From: Candidatus Roizmanbacteria bacterium GW2011_GWA2_37_7
GTDB lineage: Bacteria > Patescibacteriota > Microgenomatia > UBA1406 > GWC2-37-13
Assembly: GCA_000990445.1 (NCBI GenBank)
Contig: LBTJ01000002.1
Span: 1 to 39,942 of the forward strand
Direction of reading: 5' to 3'
DNA: 39,942 nucleotides
The notes under the pieces were generated by a model that ran no database searches, was not told where the DNA came from, and was given only the letters and a program-made list of their open reading frames with translations. Shown here piece by piece: positions 9,605-19,260 of the stretch (the stretch's first letter is position 1; each line of letters starts with the position of its first letter). A program made the position numbers and the translations under genes.

Positions 9605-12076
9605 ATGATAAGATTCCAATTTAAAAAAAATAGGATTACTAAAAAAAATCAGTTGATTTCTAATTACTATTTTCAACATTTTACATTCTTATGCATAGCT
9701 GTTGTCGTAATTGCTATTGTCTCGTTTATTCCAATTATTAAAACGCACAATTGGTTAGTGATTGGAAACGATTCATTTGTACCCTTGGTACCCGAGAATT
9801 CTTTGGATTTGGTTTATCAATGGATAGATATTGACAATGGATCTTACATTGGCAACAATCATTTAACCTGGATATCAATATTTCTGATTCTAGTAAAAAT
9901 TGGCGGCAATATTTATCAAGTTGCTTTTTTATTTCAATTTCTGATTTTTTTTCTTTCAGGTATAGGTATTTATACAATTTATAATGTATTTAACAAAAAA
10001 AATCCATTATACGGACTTCTTCCCGCGGTTTTTTTTATTCTCTCGCCTCACCTGCTTGATCACATGCCCTATTATCAGGGAACTGTGGGAATTATCTGGA
10101 GTACGCTTGTTTTAATCAAATTCTTAAAGTATAAAAATTTCTCCCCGATAGATGTTTTGCTGTTGAGCATTTCTCTTAGTATCATAACTGATCTGCCAAA
10201 TCCAAAATATCATTTCTTACTCTTTGTATTATTTATTGTTGCGATACTGGTTGCACTCGTAATCAAACTATTACATATTCGGCATATTGTACGAAATCTG
10301 AAATACTTCATACTCATTCTTCTGTGCACAGCATATATTTCAGTACCGCTCATACATTTTGGATATTCGTTTCTTCATACATCTGAGGTTACCATTAATA
10401 CCAGAGCCGGCTATGAAGAATATGGTCAAACATTGGATTATGGAGCGGCCAATATTTATAAAATGGTTACTCTTTCCCATATTACTGATTTCCTTGGTCC
10501 TGAATATAAAAATGTTCCTAAATCATTAATCCTGTTTGTATATTATTCAATCCCTTTTATTGTCTACGGCCTTTCTGTGCTAATAATTCCGAAGCTTGAT
10601 CTTGAAAAAAGGAAGATTACCGTTCTGTATTTGATACTTGGGATGTTTTTCATATTCTTCTCAAAAAGCTCAAATCCACCTTTTGGCTTTATATATGAAT
10701 GGGTATTGTCTTCTTCCCAGTTTTTTGCATTTATGCGTACCTCTGCAGGAATTGTTATCTACGCGGCTGTTTTTTACAGTCTCCTCTTGGGTATAGTAAT
10801 TCAATATTGTGCAGAAAAACAAAGACAAAAAAACCATATAATTTTACTTATTAGTTTAATTATTATTCTGACTGCAGGTTTTCCTGTATGGACAGGAAAA
10901 TACTTCGAAAGAGGATTATCCCATGGTAAAGTTAGGTATGGAATAAAAATTCCTGGAGATTATTTTACAGCCTCGAAATTTATAAAAAATTTTAAACTTG
11001 ACACCAAGCTTGATATATATCCTTATGCTCAAGGTTATCAAATAAATTCTTGGGATTATTATGGATATATCATCTATCCCTGGATATTTGATAAACCGAT
11101 CATTGCATTTAATAAAACTATCCCCCTTGGTGCAATTAATTCGTTTACCAATACGCGATATTTGGTCCATGACAAAAGTATCGGACAGGACAATGATCGC
11201 AATTTTAGATTTAATAGGATGGGCACACGGGTATTTGCTTCAAAAACACTTGATATATACCGGAAAACAGATGCGCTGACTATTCCTCATTTTTATACTC
11301 CCACAACCATACGTGTCGCAGATGATGTCGAAACGTCCATCAAAAAGAGAGGACTGTCTCCTGACGTTGCATTCTATAAGACTTCCGATGTTATGAACTC
11401 TGAAAAATTCACTAGCTTATCTCTTAATCAACCGTTTATAGAATACAAAAAAATAAATCCAACCAAATTTCGGGTGCGTATCCATAAAGCACAGGATACA
11501 TTTCAGCTACTATTTTCCGAAAACTTCCATCCGGACTGGCAACTATATATGGGTAATACGTATGCATATAACCGATCCGATATTATAAAACACTGGGAAA
11601 ATAATAATAAAAAGTATACGGTAAAGCCGCTCAATGAAGCTGACCAGGCGTCAAAAGAAGACGTTGAGAAAATGATTCGGCAGGGGATAATAAGTTCAAT
11701 CGGAGAAGTCGATTCCGCCCCAGAGTTTATTTCAAAACAGTTTCTATATACGGTTCAGAACGACAACCTACAATCCGACCGTTTTTATGAAACCTTTACA
11801 AAGGATGAGCTGACCAGCGGTATCCGACACGCAAAGGTAAACTCTTTTGCAAATAGTTGGATTGTAGACACGTCAACACTGTGCAGGAATGCCGGTATGA
11901 ACTGCATTGAAAATGCTGATGGATCTTATGATTTTGAGCTGATACTTGAATTCTGGCCACAAAAGCTCAAAAATATGACCTATGTTATATCAATTGGTAC
12001 CGGAGGAATGCTTATTCTCATATTGTTATCTTCTACGTTGATACGAGGGTATAAACGACTTCGCAGGAAACCGTAA
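9605..12076 (+). CDS. Large polytopic membrane protein, GT-C/YfhO- or arabinofuranosyltransferase-like, with C-terminal soluble domain
   Basis: 823 aa; about a dozen hydrophobic segments, then a soluble region with LLFSENFHPDWQLYMG and a terminal TM. Confidence 0.55.
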   Translation: MIRFQFKKNRITKKNQLISNYYFQHFTFLCIAVVVIAIVSFIPIIKTHNWLVIGNDSFVPLVPENSLDLVYQWIDIDNGSYIGNNHLTWISIFLILVKIGGNIYQVAFLFQFLIFFLSGIGIYTIYNVFNKKNPLYGLLPAVFFILSPHLLDHMPYYQGTVGIIWSTLVLIKFLKYKNFSPIDVLLLSISLSIITDLPNPKYHFLLFVLFIVAILVALVIKLLHIRHIVRNLKYFILILLCTAYISVPLIHFGYSFLHTSEVTINTRAGYEEYGQTLDYGAANIYKMVTLSHITDFLGPEYKNVPKSLILFVYYSIPFIVYGLSVLIIPKLDLEKRKITVLYLILGMFFIFFSKSSNPPFGFIYEWVLSSSQFFAFMRTSAGIVIYAAVFYSLLLGIVIQYCAEKQRQKNHIILLISLIIILTAGFPVWTGKYFERGLSHGKVRYGIKIPGDYFTASKFIKNFKLDTKLDIYPYAQGYQINSWDYYGYIIYPWIFDKPIIAFNKTIPLGAINSFTNTRYLVHDKSIGQDNDRNFRFNRMGTRVFASKTLDIYRKTDALTIPHFYTPTTIRVADDVETSIKKRGLSPDVAFYKTSDVMNSEKFTSLSLNQPFIEYKKINPTKFRVRIHKAQDTFQLLFSENFHPDWQLYMGNTYAYNRSDIIKHWENNNKKYTVKPLNEADQASKEDVEKMIRQGIISSIGEVDSAPEFISKQFLYTVQNDNLQSDRFYETFTKDELTSGIRHAKVNSFANSWIVDTSTLCRNAGMNCIENADGSYDFELILEFWPQKLKNMTYVISIGTGGMLILILLSSTLIRGYKRLRRKP

Positions 12077-12748
12077 TCAAATATAAAGATTTGTCTCAGG
12101 AGAAAGTAGAGTGACCCCTTCAACACTTTTTAGCTTATTCATTTGCGAAATTATAGTGTCTATCTCGACATTCCTTCTTGAATAAATAGAATATGTATAC
12201 TCTGAACCGTCTTTATTTACAAAAGAAGATTTTAATTTCCAGCTTAAGTTTTTTTCATCCATCAGTCTCGTAACTTCGTCCTGACTGCCTTTTGATCCTG
12301 CCTGAACAACAAGGATATAATCAGTGTTGACATTGAAAAACCCGCCCCATTTCCCCAGAAAATATACTATACCTCCCATAAAAATTGTGGTAATAAATGC
12401 AACCGGATAGTTTTGAGCGCCTGCCGCAAGTCCTATTGCAATAGCCCAGAAAAGAAACGCCATATCAATGCTGTTTTTGATTGCGGTTCGAAATCGGATA
12501 ATTGACAGTGAACCGATAAGACCAAGAGAAAGGGCAATATTGGAGCCGATCGTGATCATGATTGCTGTGACAATGACCGCGATCATAACAAGTGTAAAGG
12601 CAAAAGAACTTTCATACGAAAATCCGCGATTTGTATGTCGATAGACTATTGCTACAACCATACCAAGAATAAACGAAAGCAAGAATGCGGAAACCACAGT
12701 TTGCAGAGGAATATCTGTTGTTAACGAAAGATCAAATAACGTATTCAT
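12077..12748 (-). CDS. DUF4956 domain-containing membrane protein
   Basis: About 4 TM segments with SLGLIGSLSIIRFRTAIKNSIDMAFLFWAIAIGLAAGA, plus a ~75-aa soluble C-terminus. Confidence 0.85.
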   Translation of the reverse strand: MNTLFDLSLTTDIPLQTVVSAFLLSFILGMVVAIVYRHTNRGFSYESSFAFTLVMIAVIVTAIMITIGSNIALSLGLIGSLSIIRFRTAIKNSIDMAFLFWAIAIGLAAGAQNYPVAFITTIFMGGIVYFLGKWGGFFNVNTDYILVVQAGSKGSQDEVTRLMDEKNLSWKLKSSFVNKDGSEYTYSIYSRRNVEIDTIISQMNKLKSVEGVTLLSPETNLYI

Positions 12749-12805
12749 AAGTTCTTATCATAACAAATAATTTGAGTTTAGGTCGCATCATTTTTAATAA
12801 GTTGA

Positions 12806-13534
12806 TTAACGCACGCAAAGCGAACTGTTTATCGCCAAACGCTGTACACTGTAGGCATATTTACTGACAGCCGTCCGTTTCAGGCCATATTTTTTTATAC
12901 AGTAAGTCAGCCAGAACGGAAAATATCCTGAAGTTTTTATTTCCATAATGTTACTGTTTGGCAGAACCGGAATATACGGAGAAAGGGGGATATTCTTCTG
13001 ATAACGCATACATTTTATATCAGAATCAAAGGTAATTCTCACTTTTTTATCACGTCTGCCATAGAATGCGGCACGATTATAATCTATTTGAATAAATGGA
13101 ATAAAATTATGAAGACGGATATAACGCATACTTTGTTCAAAGACTGGATCTGTAATCCGTCCAGTTAATTTATTCTGCAGAGAGGATAAAAGCCTGTCCC
13201 GCGTCTGTTTATCTATTGTTGTTTTATGTTTTGAACCTTTATCATAGAGCTTGTATTTGATCTCGAGTGAAACTGTATCGGTTGTCCCTGACGGATAGGT
13301 GCGTATGCGCAATTTATACCTTTTGGCAAGTCCGTTGATTTTTGTAAGATATGATTGCAGCTCACTATTTTCAAAGTAGATTGAAGAAACAATATAGTGG
13401 TTTTTATCTTGCAATATATGAGGATCAGGAGCTATAAAGCTTCCGATATCCTGCCTGAGATGACGGTACAAGTCATGAGAAACGATATATTTATATTCTT
13501 CACGTACCGGAATATTTTGTGTTTTTCCCTCCAT
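12806..13534 (-). CDS. Polyphosphate polymerase (VTC) domain protein
   Basis: EYKYIV, KLRIRTY (RxR), LEIKYK, IQIDYNRAAFYG...VRITFDSDI, MEIKTSG, SKYAYSVQ: order matches the VTC tunnel-fold motifs. Confidence 0.87.
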   Translation of the reverse strand: MEGKTQNIPVREEYKYIVSHDLYRHLRQDIGSFIAPDPHILQDKNHYIVSSIYFENSELQSYLTKINGLAKRYKLRIRTYPSGTTDTVSLEIKYKLYDKGSKHKTTIDKQTRDRLLSSLQNKLTGRITDPVFEQSMRYIRLHNFIPFIQIDYNRAAFYGRRDKKVRITFDSDIKCMRYQKNIPLSPYIPVLPNSNIMEIKTSGYFPFWLTYCIKKYGLKRTAVSKYAYSVQRLAINSSLCVR

Positions 13535-13549
13535 TTTATTAATAAAATA

Positions 13550-16500
13550 TTATTTTGGAACAACTCCCACAGGTTTACTGATATCCGTCGAATCATACTC
13601 TTTCATACGGGACGCGGTATCTTTTAGCGTCGCATAAGTCCCTTTTGCGGTTGTAAGTTGGCCCTTCAACAAGGATTCCAGCGCATCTCGTTTGCTGACA
13701 CTTTTTTTTGACTCTTTGATAAGTTCTTTCGTCTCTTTTCCAGTCAGCCGGTACTGGGAATTTATGACTTCAATTGATGATAAATAATCCGAATCAAGAA
13801 ACCGCCAGTCGCGCTTGCTGATAGTTTCGAGACCAAAGTCCTGTTTGTTATCTTCAAATAACGTATTATAAACCTTTATATGACCTCCACCAAAAAGCTC
13901 TTTCTTATTATATGCCGCGACTCCTACTGTATTATTTGTCATATTATTGTGATTGAGAATAACCGTAGAATTGTCTTTCACGGCAACACCCATCTGTGTA
14001 TATTCAATAAAATTATTGATAATGGATATATGGGAATCTTCGCCCACACTTATGCCTTTGTCGCCCGACCTCTTGATAAGATTGTCTTTGATTACTAAAT
14101 CAACCGTACCCGAAATATCTATACCGTCATTGCCGTTGTCTTCAAACAGGTTACCGGAAACGATTGATCCCTGTTTGACAAAATCAAGATCCATGGCATC
14201 ATATGAGTTTTCATAAAACCTGCTGTTTTGTATCACCGCTTTCCCGTATTTTATATTTACCGCATCATCGCCGGCTCGCAGGTTGGCGTAGCGGAAAATG
14301 CTGTTTGTGATAGTAACATCACTATAATACCCGGACAGCATGCCCGACGCGTACACTCTGTTTTTGGTTGTTGCATCGTTACCATACTCAAAAATGGTAT
14401 GATCAAAAATGCCGCTTGCATCCTCCTGCACAAGCGCGACCACCCCCCATGGTTTATCAGGATCAATAGGGGTAAATATAATCGGGTCTCCATTTTTTCC
14501 CTTTGCGATAACCTTTCCGTATGAAATAAGCGATGTATTTTTGTCAAATTTGATCTTTGATCCGGGCTGAATCTCAAGAATGATTCCTTTTGGAATAATC
14601 AAATCGGTTGATATGTGTACATCGGAATCTATGAAGGTAAACTTTCCTGTTTCAACTTCTTTGAGTAAAGGATGAGTAAAAGGCGCTTGAGTTGTAACAA
14701 CAGCTGCTTTGGGAGAGGTGAATTGGGTATTTCCCATATTGCGGGTTAATGGTACTATTTGCGTTTCTTGTGTTGCAGGATTTTCTACCTCAACTGAAAT
14801 CGCGGAAAATGGCTCCCCGTCTATAGTTTGCAAATCAATTTCCATAAGTCCCTGCCCCAGATAGATTGGTGTTGCAAATTCATCTTTATAAGTCAGCTTG
14901 GGACTTATGATAACGTCGGTATTAAAAATAATCTCCTGACTGCCGTCAGTTTTTTTCTGAACCGTAAAATCAGCAGACACAAGAGGAATCGTATTCACTT
15001 TTACACTTTGAAATACTTCACCGATCAGACCCGATACAATCAGTCGTTTAATACGTATGCCATGAAAAGAATCAGTTTGTAATAAAATAGTACCTGTACT
15101 GTCGACAAAACCTTTTACTTTCGTCATCTCTATTTTATTATTAAGATATTGTATGTTGCTTTTGAGGATCGAGGGAATCTGGAGATAGGTAACAAAACTA
15201 GGTTTATTACCGTCTCCGACATAATACGTTGTCGTTGGGTCAGCCATAAATTCAGAAATCAATCCTATCAGTTCGGTTTCTTCAAACTTATTAAGCCTCT
15301 GTATTAAAGCGTCGCTGTATTTATAGATAGCGTTGTTTCTCTTATTTCTTACTTCAGGAACTTCGAGAAGCTTAGAAAATAGTTGATTTACATTGAGATA
15401 ATCGTTTGGAAACTCTTTCAAACCCGGTCTTTGCAGATCTCCTACATGCGTATAATTCATGAAGTCCCAGGGGAAAAAATATATACGTCCATCTGCAGGA
15501 TTAATATAAAATACAATATTGTGAAAATCATAATGTGCGGTCCCACTTAAGGAGTAGAGTGCTAATATTTTCGACAAATTGTCAGGATCAAAGTAATATT
15601 TCCAGCTTTTCTCCAGCTCCGGGACATCTTTTTTGATAACAGCCAAAAAATAATCCGCATCGCGGTCGTAGAAACCTTCAAAATCTTTGAGAGTTGAAAG
15701 TATCATCTCTTTCGAGATGGCCTCTGTTGTAAATTCTTTTGGATTTTGATACGGGTCGGTATTGTAGATGTTTGCTTCAGTGAAATTTCTTTTGGCAAGA
15801 AAATACCGGTCAAAATCCTCACTGACATAATAGACACCATGAGATATCCCGTTTATATTGAGTCCGGCAATTTTTCCATCAAGCGCTGGTAAATCAATTG
15901 AGCGCGCCAGCTTATTGACCAAATACTCACCGATATATGCCCGCTTGTCGGGAATATAAAAGAGCAGTTTGTCATTATGCTTAAAATCATCAGTAAAATT
16001 GACAGTATAGGATTTTTTGTCATTTGCCCAGTGATGCGACGTACCGCCGCGATTTTTAATCTTTATGTCATAAGAATTATTCTTATGTGTGAGTCTTGCT
16101 TTGACGGAGGGGAATTGGAAATTGCTGTTATAACGATCTTTACTATCTTCGGGGATAGCGGCAAGAAGTTTGTCATATTCCTTTTGATCAATATTTATGT
16201 CATACCTATCCACCGGCTTTCGCAAGGGTTTCAGACTTTTATTAAAATCTGCGGTAAAAAAATCAACTTTATATGAACTGCATAAATTCCCCGGATTTTG
16301 AAAAAGATAATATTTCAGATTTTTAATAGTATCTGCAGATGTCGGTTGTGAATTGATAAAATAAAATCGTTTTGACGGAGAAATGTCAATTCCCTCAAAA
16401 CCCTTGCTTTGCTCATATATACCTTCTCCTGTGACAAGCAAACCAAATCCCGGAAATTCACATGCGTTTTCATTCTTTTCTACCGTAAAATATGTCACGC

Positions 16501-17572
16501 CGGATAACCCATTTGGGACATCCATGCCGGCAAGATCCATTGTCATTCCGATGGAAGGCTCCGTTATCAATTTGGACAACACGACGGTAAACTCGCTATA
16601 GTTTCCTTTTGCAGTTGATTGCGGTGTATTCTTATCAAAAAAGATAATATTGCAGTAAATACTTCCCTGTGTTTGATTACATTGAAGATAACTTTGTAGT
16701 TTATCTTTGACCCATACTTCTTTTGTGGGTTGCCTTAATCCGGAAGTGTAATAATTTACTCCATCTTTTTCTAGAATGGTAGTCAGCGAGGCATCGCCGG
16801 CAAACACATGTACATTGCCGTGTCTGACAAGCAGAGGATGTACGTCCTTCATCCAGCTGTTTGTGCCGGTATCATTGGCAGGAAACTGAATTTCCCTGAT
16901 ATTGATACCTTCGGATAATTTGGCTTTCGGAACCATCTTTTGCAGATCTTTTTCTGTCAAATCAGGTGCCCAGAACGCATGATGCATTACTAAAATAACC
17001 GGTTTATCTTTCAGTTCCTCCAACTGTTCTTTCAGAAATGCCAGCTGTTTACCCGCTATCCCGACTCCGCCATGCGGATAAGGGGGCGCATCTGTATTCA
17101 TACTATTGAGGACAATAATATTCAGCCCGTCTTTGTCAATATATCTGTAATTTCCGAATTTCTCATAAAAAGACTTTGCTCCTGCATCGTCTTGAATCTC
17201 ATGATTGCCGGGAGAGACAAAAATATTGATGCCATACTTTTTTTCATATTCCTGAACCTTGTCCAATACATTATTTTCAGCGTCACCTCCAAGAAGAAGT
17301 GTGGAAATATTTTTATCATGTATATCTTCTAATATGTAAGTAAACTCGTCCGGATTTGCATAGACATGCCCGGTAAAGGCAAATGATGAGTTTTTCGAAG
17401 AGTATGTATCTTCTCCATTTTTCTGATTACGAACCCCAAGATAAAGAATTGAGAAAATTGCAACTATTAAAATAAAATACTTAAATAAACTGCCTTTAAT
17501 ATATCTGTGAATAATATATTGAACCTTTTTTTCAAATGTTTTATATATAGGATAATATCTCATTAAACTCAT
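13550..17572 (-). CDS. Membrane-anchored fusion: calcineurin-like phosphoesterase - CotH kinase family - right-handed parallel beta-helix (1340 aa)
   Basis: N-terminal TM (FILIVAIFSILYLGV); GGD...SPGNHE...MHH around aa 64-335; CotH pattern VKARLTHKNNSYDIKIKNRGGTSHHWANDKKSYTVNF ... HYDFHNIVFYINPADGRIYFFPWDF around aa 455-815; beta-helix repeats around aa 980-1245. Confidence 0.85.
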   Translation of the reverse strand: MSLMRYYPIYKTFEKKVQYIIHRYIKGSLFKYFILIVAIFSILYLGVRNQKNGEDTYSSKNSSFAFTGHVYANPDEFTYILEDIHDKNISTLLLGGDAENNVLDKVQEYEKKYGINIFVSPGNHEIQDDAGAKSFYEKFGNYRYIDKDGLNIIVLNSMNTDAPPYPHGGVGIAGKQLAFLKEQLEELKDKPVILVMHHAFWAPDLTEKDLQKMVPKAKLSEGINIREIQFPANDTGTNSWMKDVHPLLVRHGNVHVFAGDASLTTILEKDGVNYYTSGLRQPTKEVWVKDKLQSYLQCNQTQGSIYCNIIFFDKNTPQSTAKGNYSEFTVVLSKLITEPSIGMTMDLAGMDVPNGLSGVTYFTVEKNENACEFPGFGLLVTGEGIYEQSKGFEGIDISPSKRFYFINSQPTSADTIKNLKYYLFQNPGNLCSSYKVDFFTADFNKSLKPLRKPVDRYDINIDQKEYDKLLAAIPEDSKDRYNSNFQFPSVKARLTHKNNSYDIKIKNRGGTSHHWANDKKSYTVNFTDDFKHNDKLLFYIPDKRAYIGEYLVNKLARSIDLPALDGKIAGLNINGISHGVYYVSEDFDRYFLAKRNFTEANIYNTDPYQNPKEFTTEAISKEMILSTLKDFEGFYDRDADYFLAVIKKDVPELEKSWKYYFDPDNLSKILALYSLSGTAHYDFHNIVFYINPADGRIYFFPWDFMNYTHVGDLQRPGLKEFPNDYLNVNQLFSKLLEVPEVRNKRNNAIYKYSDALIQRLNKFEETELIGLISEFMADPTTTYYVGDGNKPSFVTYLQIPSILKSNIQYLNNKIEMTKVKGFVDSTGTILLQTDSFHGIRIKRLIVSGLIGEVFQSVKVNTIPLVSADFTVQKKTDGSQEIIFNTDVIISPKLTYKDEFATPIYLGQGLMEIDLQTIDGEPFSAISVEVENPATQETQIVPLTRNMGNTQFTSPKAAVVTTQAPFTHPLLKEVETGKFTFIDSDVHISTDLIIPKGIILEIQPGSKIKFDKNTSLISYGKVIAKGKNGDPIIFTPIDPDKPWGVVALVQEDASGIFDHTIFEYGNDATTKNRVYASGMLSGYYSDVTITNSIFRYANLRAGDDAVNIKYGKAVIQNSRFYENSYDAMDLDFVKQGSIVSGNLFEDNGNDGIDISGTVDLVIKDNLIKRSGDKGISVGEDSHISIINNFIEYTQMGVAVKDNSTVILNHNNMTNNTVGVAAYNKKELFGGGHIKVYNTLFEDNKQDFGLETISKRDWRFLDSDYLSSIEVINSQYRLTGKETKELIKESKKSVSKRDALESLLKGQLTTAKGTYATLKDTASRMKEYDSTDISKPVGVVPK

Positions 17573-17628
17573 TAAATAACCAATAATGTTATAATCTAAA
17601 AGTGATTACATTATACTGTAAAAGCATC

Positions 17629-18153
17629 ATGGGTATCTTTTCTTACTTAAAAAAAATATTGGCACGATATAACCGAGCAAAAGTATTCCTTGTTTTGTTT
17701 ACTATTTTTTTAATCCTAGTCATTAAACAGTTATTTGAGATAAACTTTCTTCTTTGGGTAATTTTGTCTGCCCTCACTACCTATTTTGTTGATACGGAAT
17801 ATAAAAAAAAGAACTATTTACAGTATGGCATCATGCAGCGTAAAGCATTTATATTGCTTATACTGATTGTAAGTATACTTTCTTTAAGGGATGTCAATTG
17901 GAATAGATTCGAATGGTTAAAAACATATCTTGATTCTGGGACGGTGTTATTTCTTTTATTTATAGTTTTCTCTTATTTATTTTCTATAAAAAGATATATT
18001 TTGGTTTCAATTTCACTTTTTGGACTGATGCTTATACCAATCTTTATTCTGATGGAATTTCCCATACTGGCCGATGCCTATGCAGTATTTTCATTTTTAC
18101 TGATTTCCTACCTTATCATTAAAGAAGTATCAACAATTCGAAACATAATTTAA
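17629..18153 (+). CDS. Hypothetical polytopic membrane protein
   Basis: About 5 hydrophobic segments; start at 17629 (MGIFSYLKKIL) is more plausible than 17602. Confidence 0.6.
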   Translation: MGIFSYLKKILARYNRAKVFLVLFTIFLILVIKQLFEINFLLWVILSALTTYFVDTEYKKKNYLQYGIMQRKAFILLILIVSILSLRDVNWNRFEWLKTYLDSGTVLFLLFIVFSYLFSIKRYILVSISLFGLMLIPIFILMEFPILADAYAVFSFLLISYLIIKEVSTIRNII

Positions 18154-18156
18154 TTT

Positions 18157-19260
18157 ATGCAAACCAAACACCATATAACAGTGGTCTTTCTTGATCTTCT
18201 ATGGAGAAGCCTCTATATTATTTCTTCAATCATTTTTCTGTATTTTTTTATATCTTATCTTCTCATTACAGTAAACCCAACAACTCTTTTTATTGACGTG
18301 CAAATATTTACTCCTAAATATCTTCGATATATTCTGGGGGTCGCTTTTCTTTTGGCTGCGTTGGGTTGGTGGATTCTAAAATTGCTACACAAAATCAAAT
18401 TTCAATCTCCTTGGCATCTAAATCGCATGGAAAAAATTTTGACAATAAGTTCTGCGGTAATTTTGGGATATATATACGGCGGGTCTCTTGAGACTCACTC
18501 CGTACTTGCTTTTGTAATGTTTATTGCCTTTTCGATAATATTTACATATTTGATTCCGCAGCTTATCAATTTTTACTCATATCTTAAGATCAGTGACCTA
18601 AAATATTTTCTTATAGTTCTTCCTCTGACAAATAAATTTATTGGCCTTTTGCAAAGATATATTTCTGTTTCAAAAGAAAATATTAATGAACATCAATACA
18701 CTTTTGTCATTACAAAAAAACAAATAAGAATTCTGGCTCTGATGGGTATATCCATAATCTTTATTGTTTTTTTGACTTTAATGATTATTACAGTTGTCTA
18801 CAAATATACGTCAGGTCAAATTATCCGGGAAAATAAACTTAGAAAAACTTTTTATATCTCTTCTGTTGAACCAGAGAATACTACCCCAGGCAGAACTGCA
18901 AAACTAATTGGATATAATTTCGGATTCAAGACTGATAAGAATTATCGAGTTTTGACCGATGACGGTATTATTCTTGAAATTGTAACTTGGGATAAAGATT
19001 TTATTGAATTTATTATTCCTCTCTCGCTCCAAACAGGCGAACATAAAATCTGGATTGTCCGGCCAACAGACGAACTGCACAGGGAACAAGGGTTTAAAAA
19101 AAGTAATCAAATTTCTTTGAAAATCCATTCCAGATTTGCGCTGCTGCCGGATGTGGGAGATAGTGACATCGAAAGAGGAGTAAAGAAGATCAAAAGATAT
19201 CTTATTGAAAAATATCCCAACTATAGTTGGCTTATATTTTTTATCTTGCAATATGAATAA
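18157..19260 (+). CDS. Polytopic membrane protein with IPT/TIG-like Ig domain
   Basis: TM segments, then FYISSVEPENTTPGRTAKLIGYNFGFKTDKNYRVLTDDGIILEIVTWDKDFIEFIIPLSLQTGEHKIWIV. Confidence 0.6.
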   Translation: MQTKHHITVVFLDLLWRSLYIISSIIFLYFFISYLLITVNPTTLFIDVQIFTPKYLRYILGVAFLLAALGWWILKLLHKIKFQSPWHLNRMEKILTISSAVILGYIYGGSLETHSVLAFVMFIAFSIIFTYLIPQLINFYSYLKISDLKYFLIVLPLTNKFIGLLQRYISVSKENINEHQYTFVITKKQIRILALMGISIIFIVFLTLMIITVVYKYTSGQIIRENKLRKTFYISSVEPENTTPGRTAKLIGYNFGFKTDKNYRVLTDDGIILEIVTWDKDFIEFIIPLSLQTGEHKIWIVRPTDELHREQGFKKSNQISLKIHSRFALLPDVGDSDIERGVKKIKRYLIEKYPNYSWLIFFILQYE

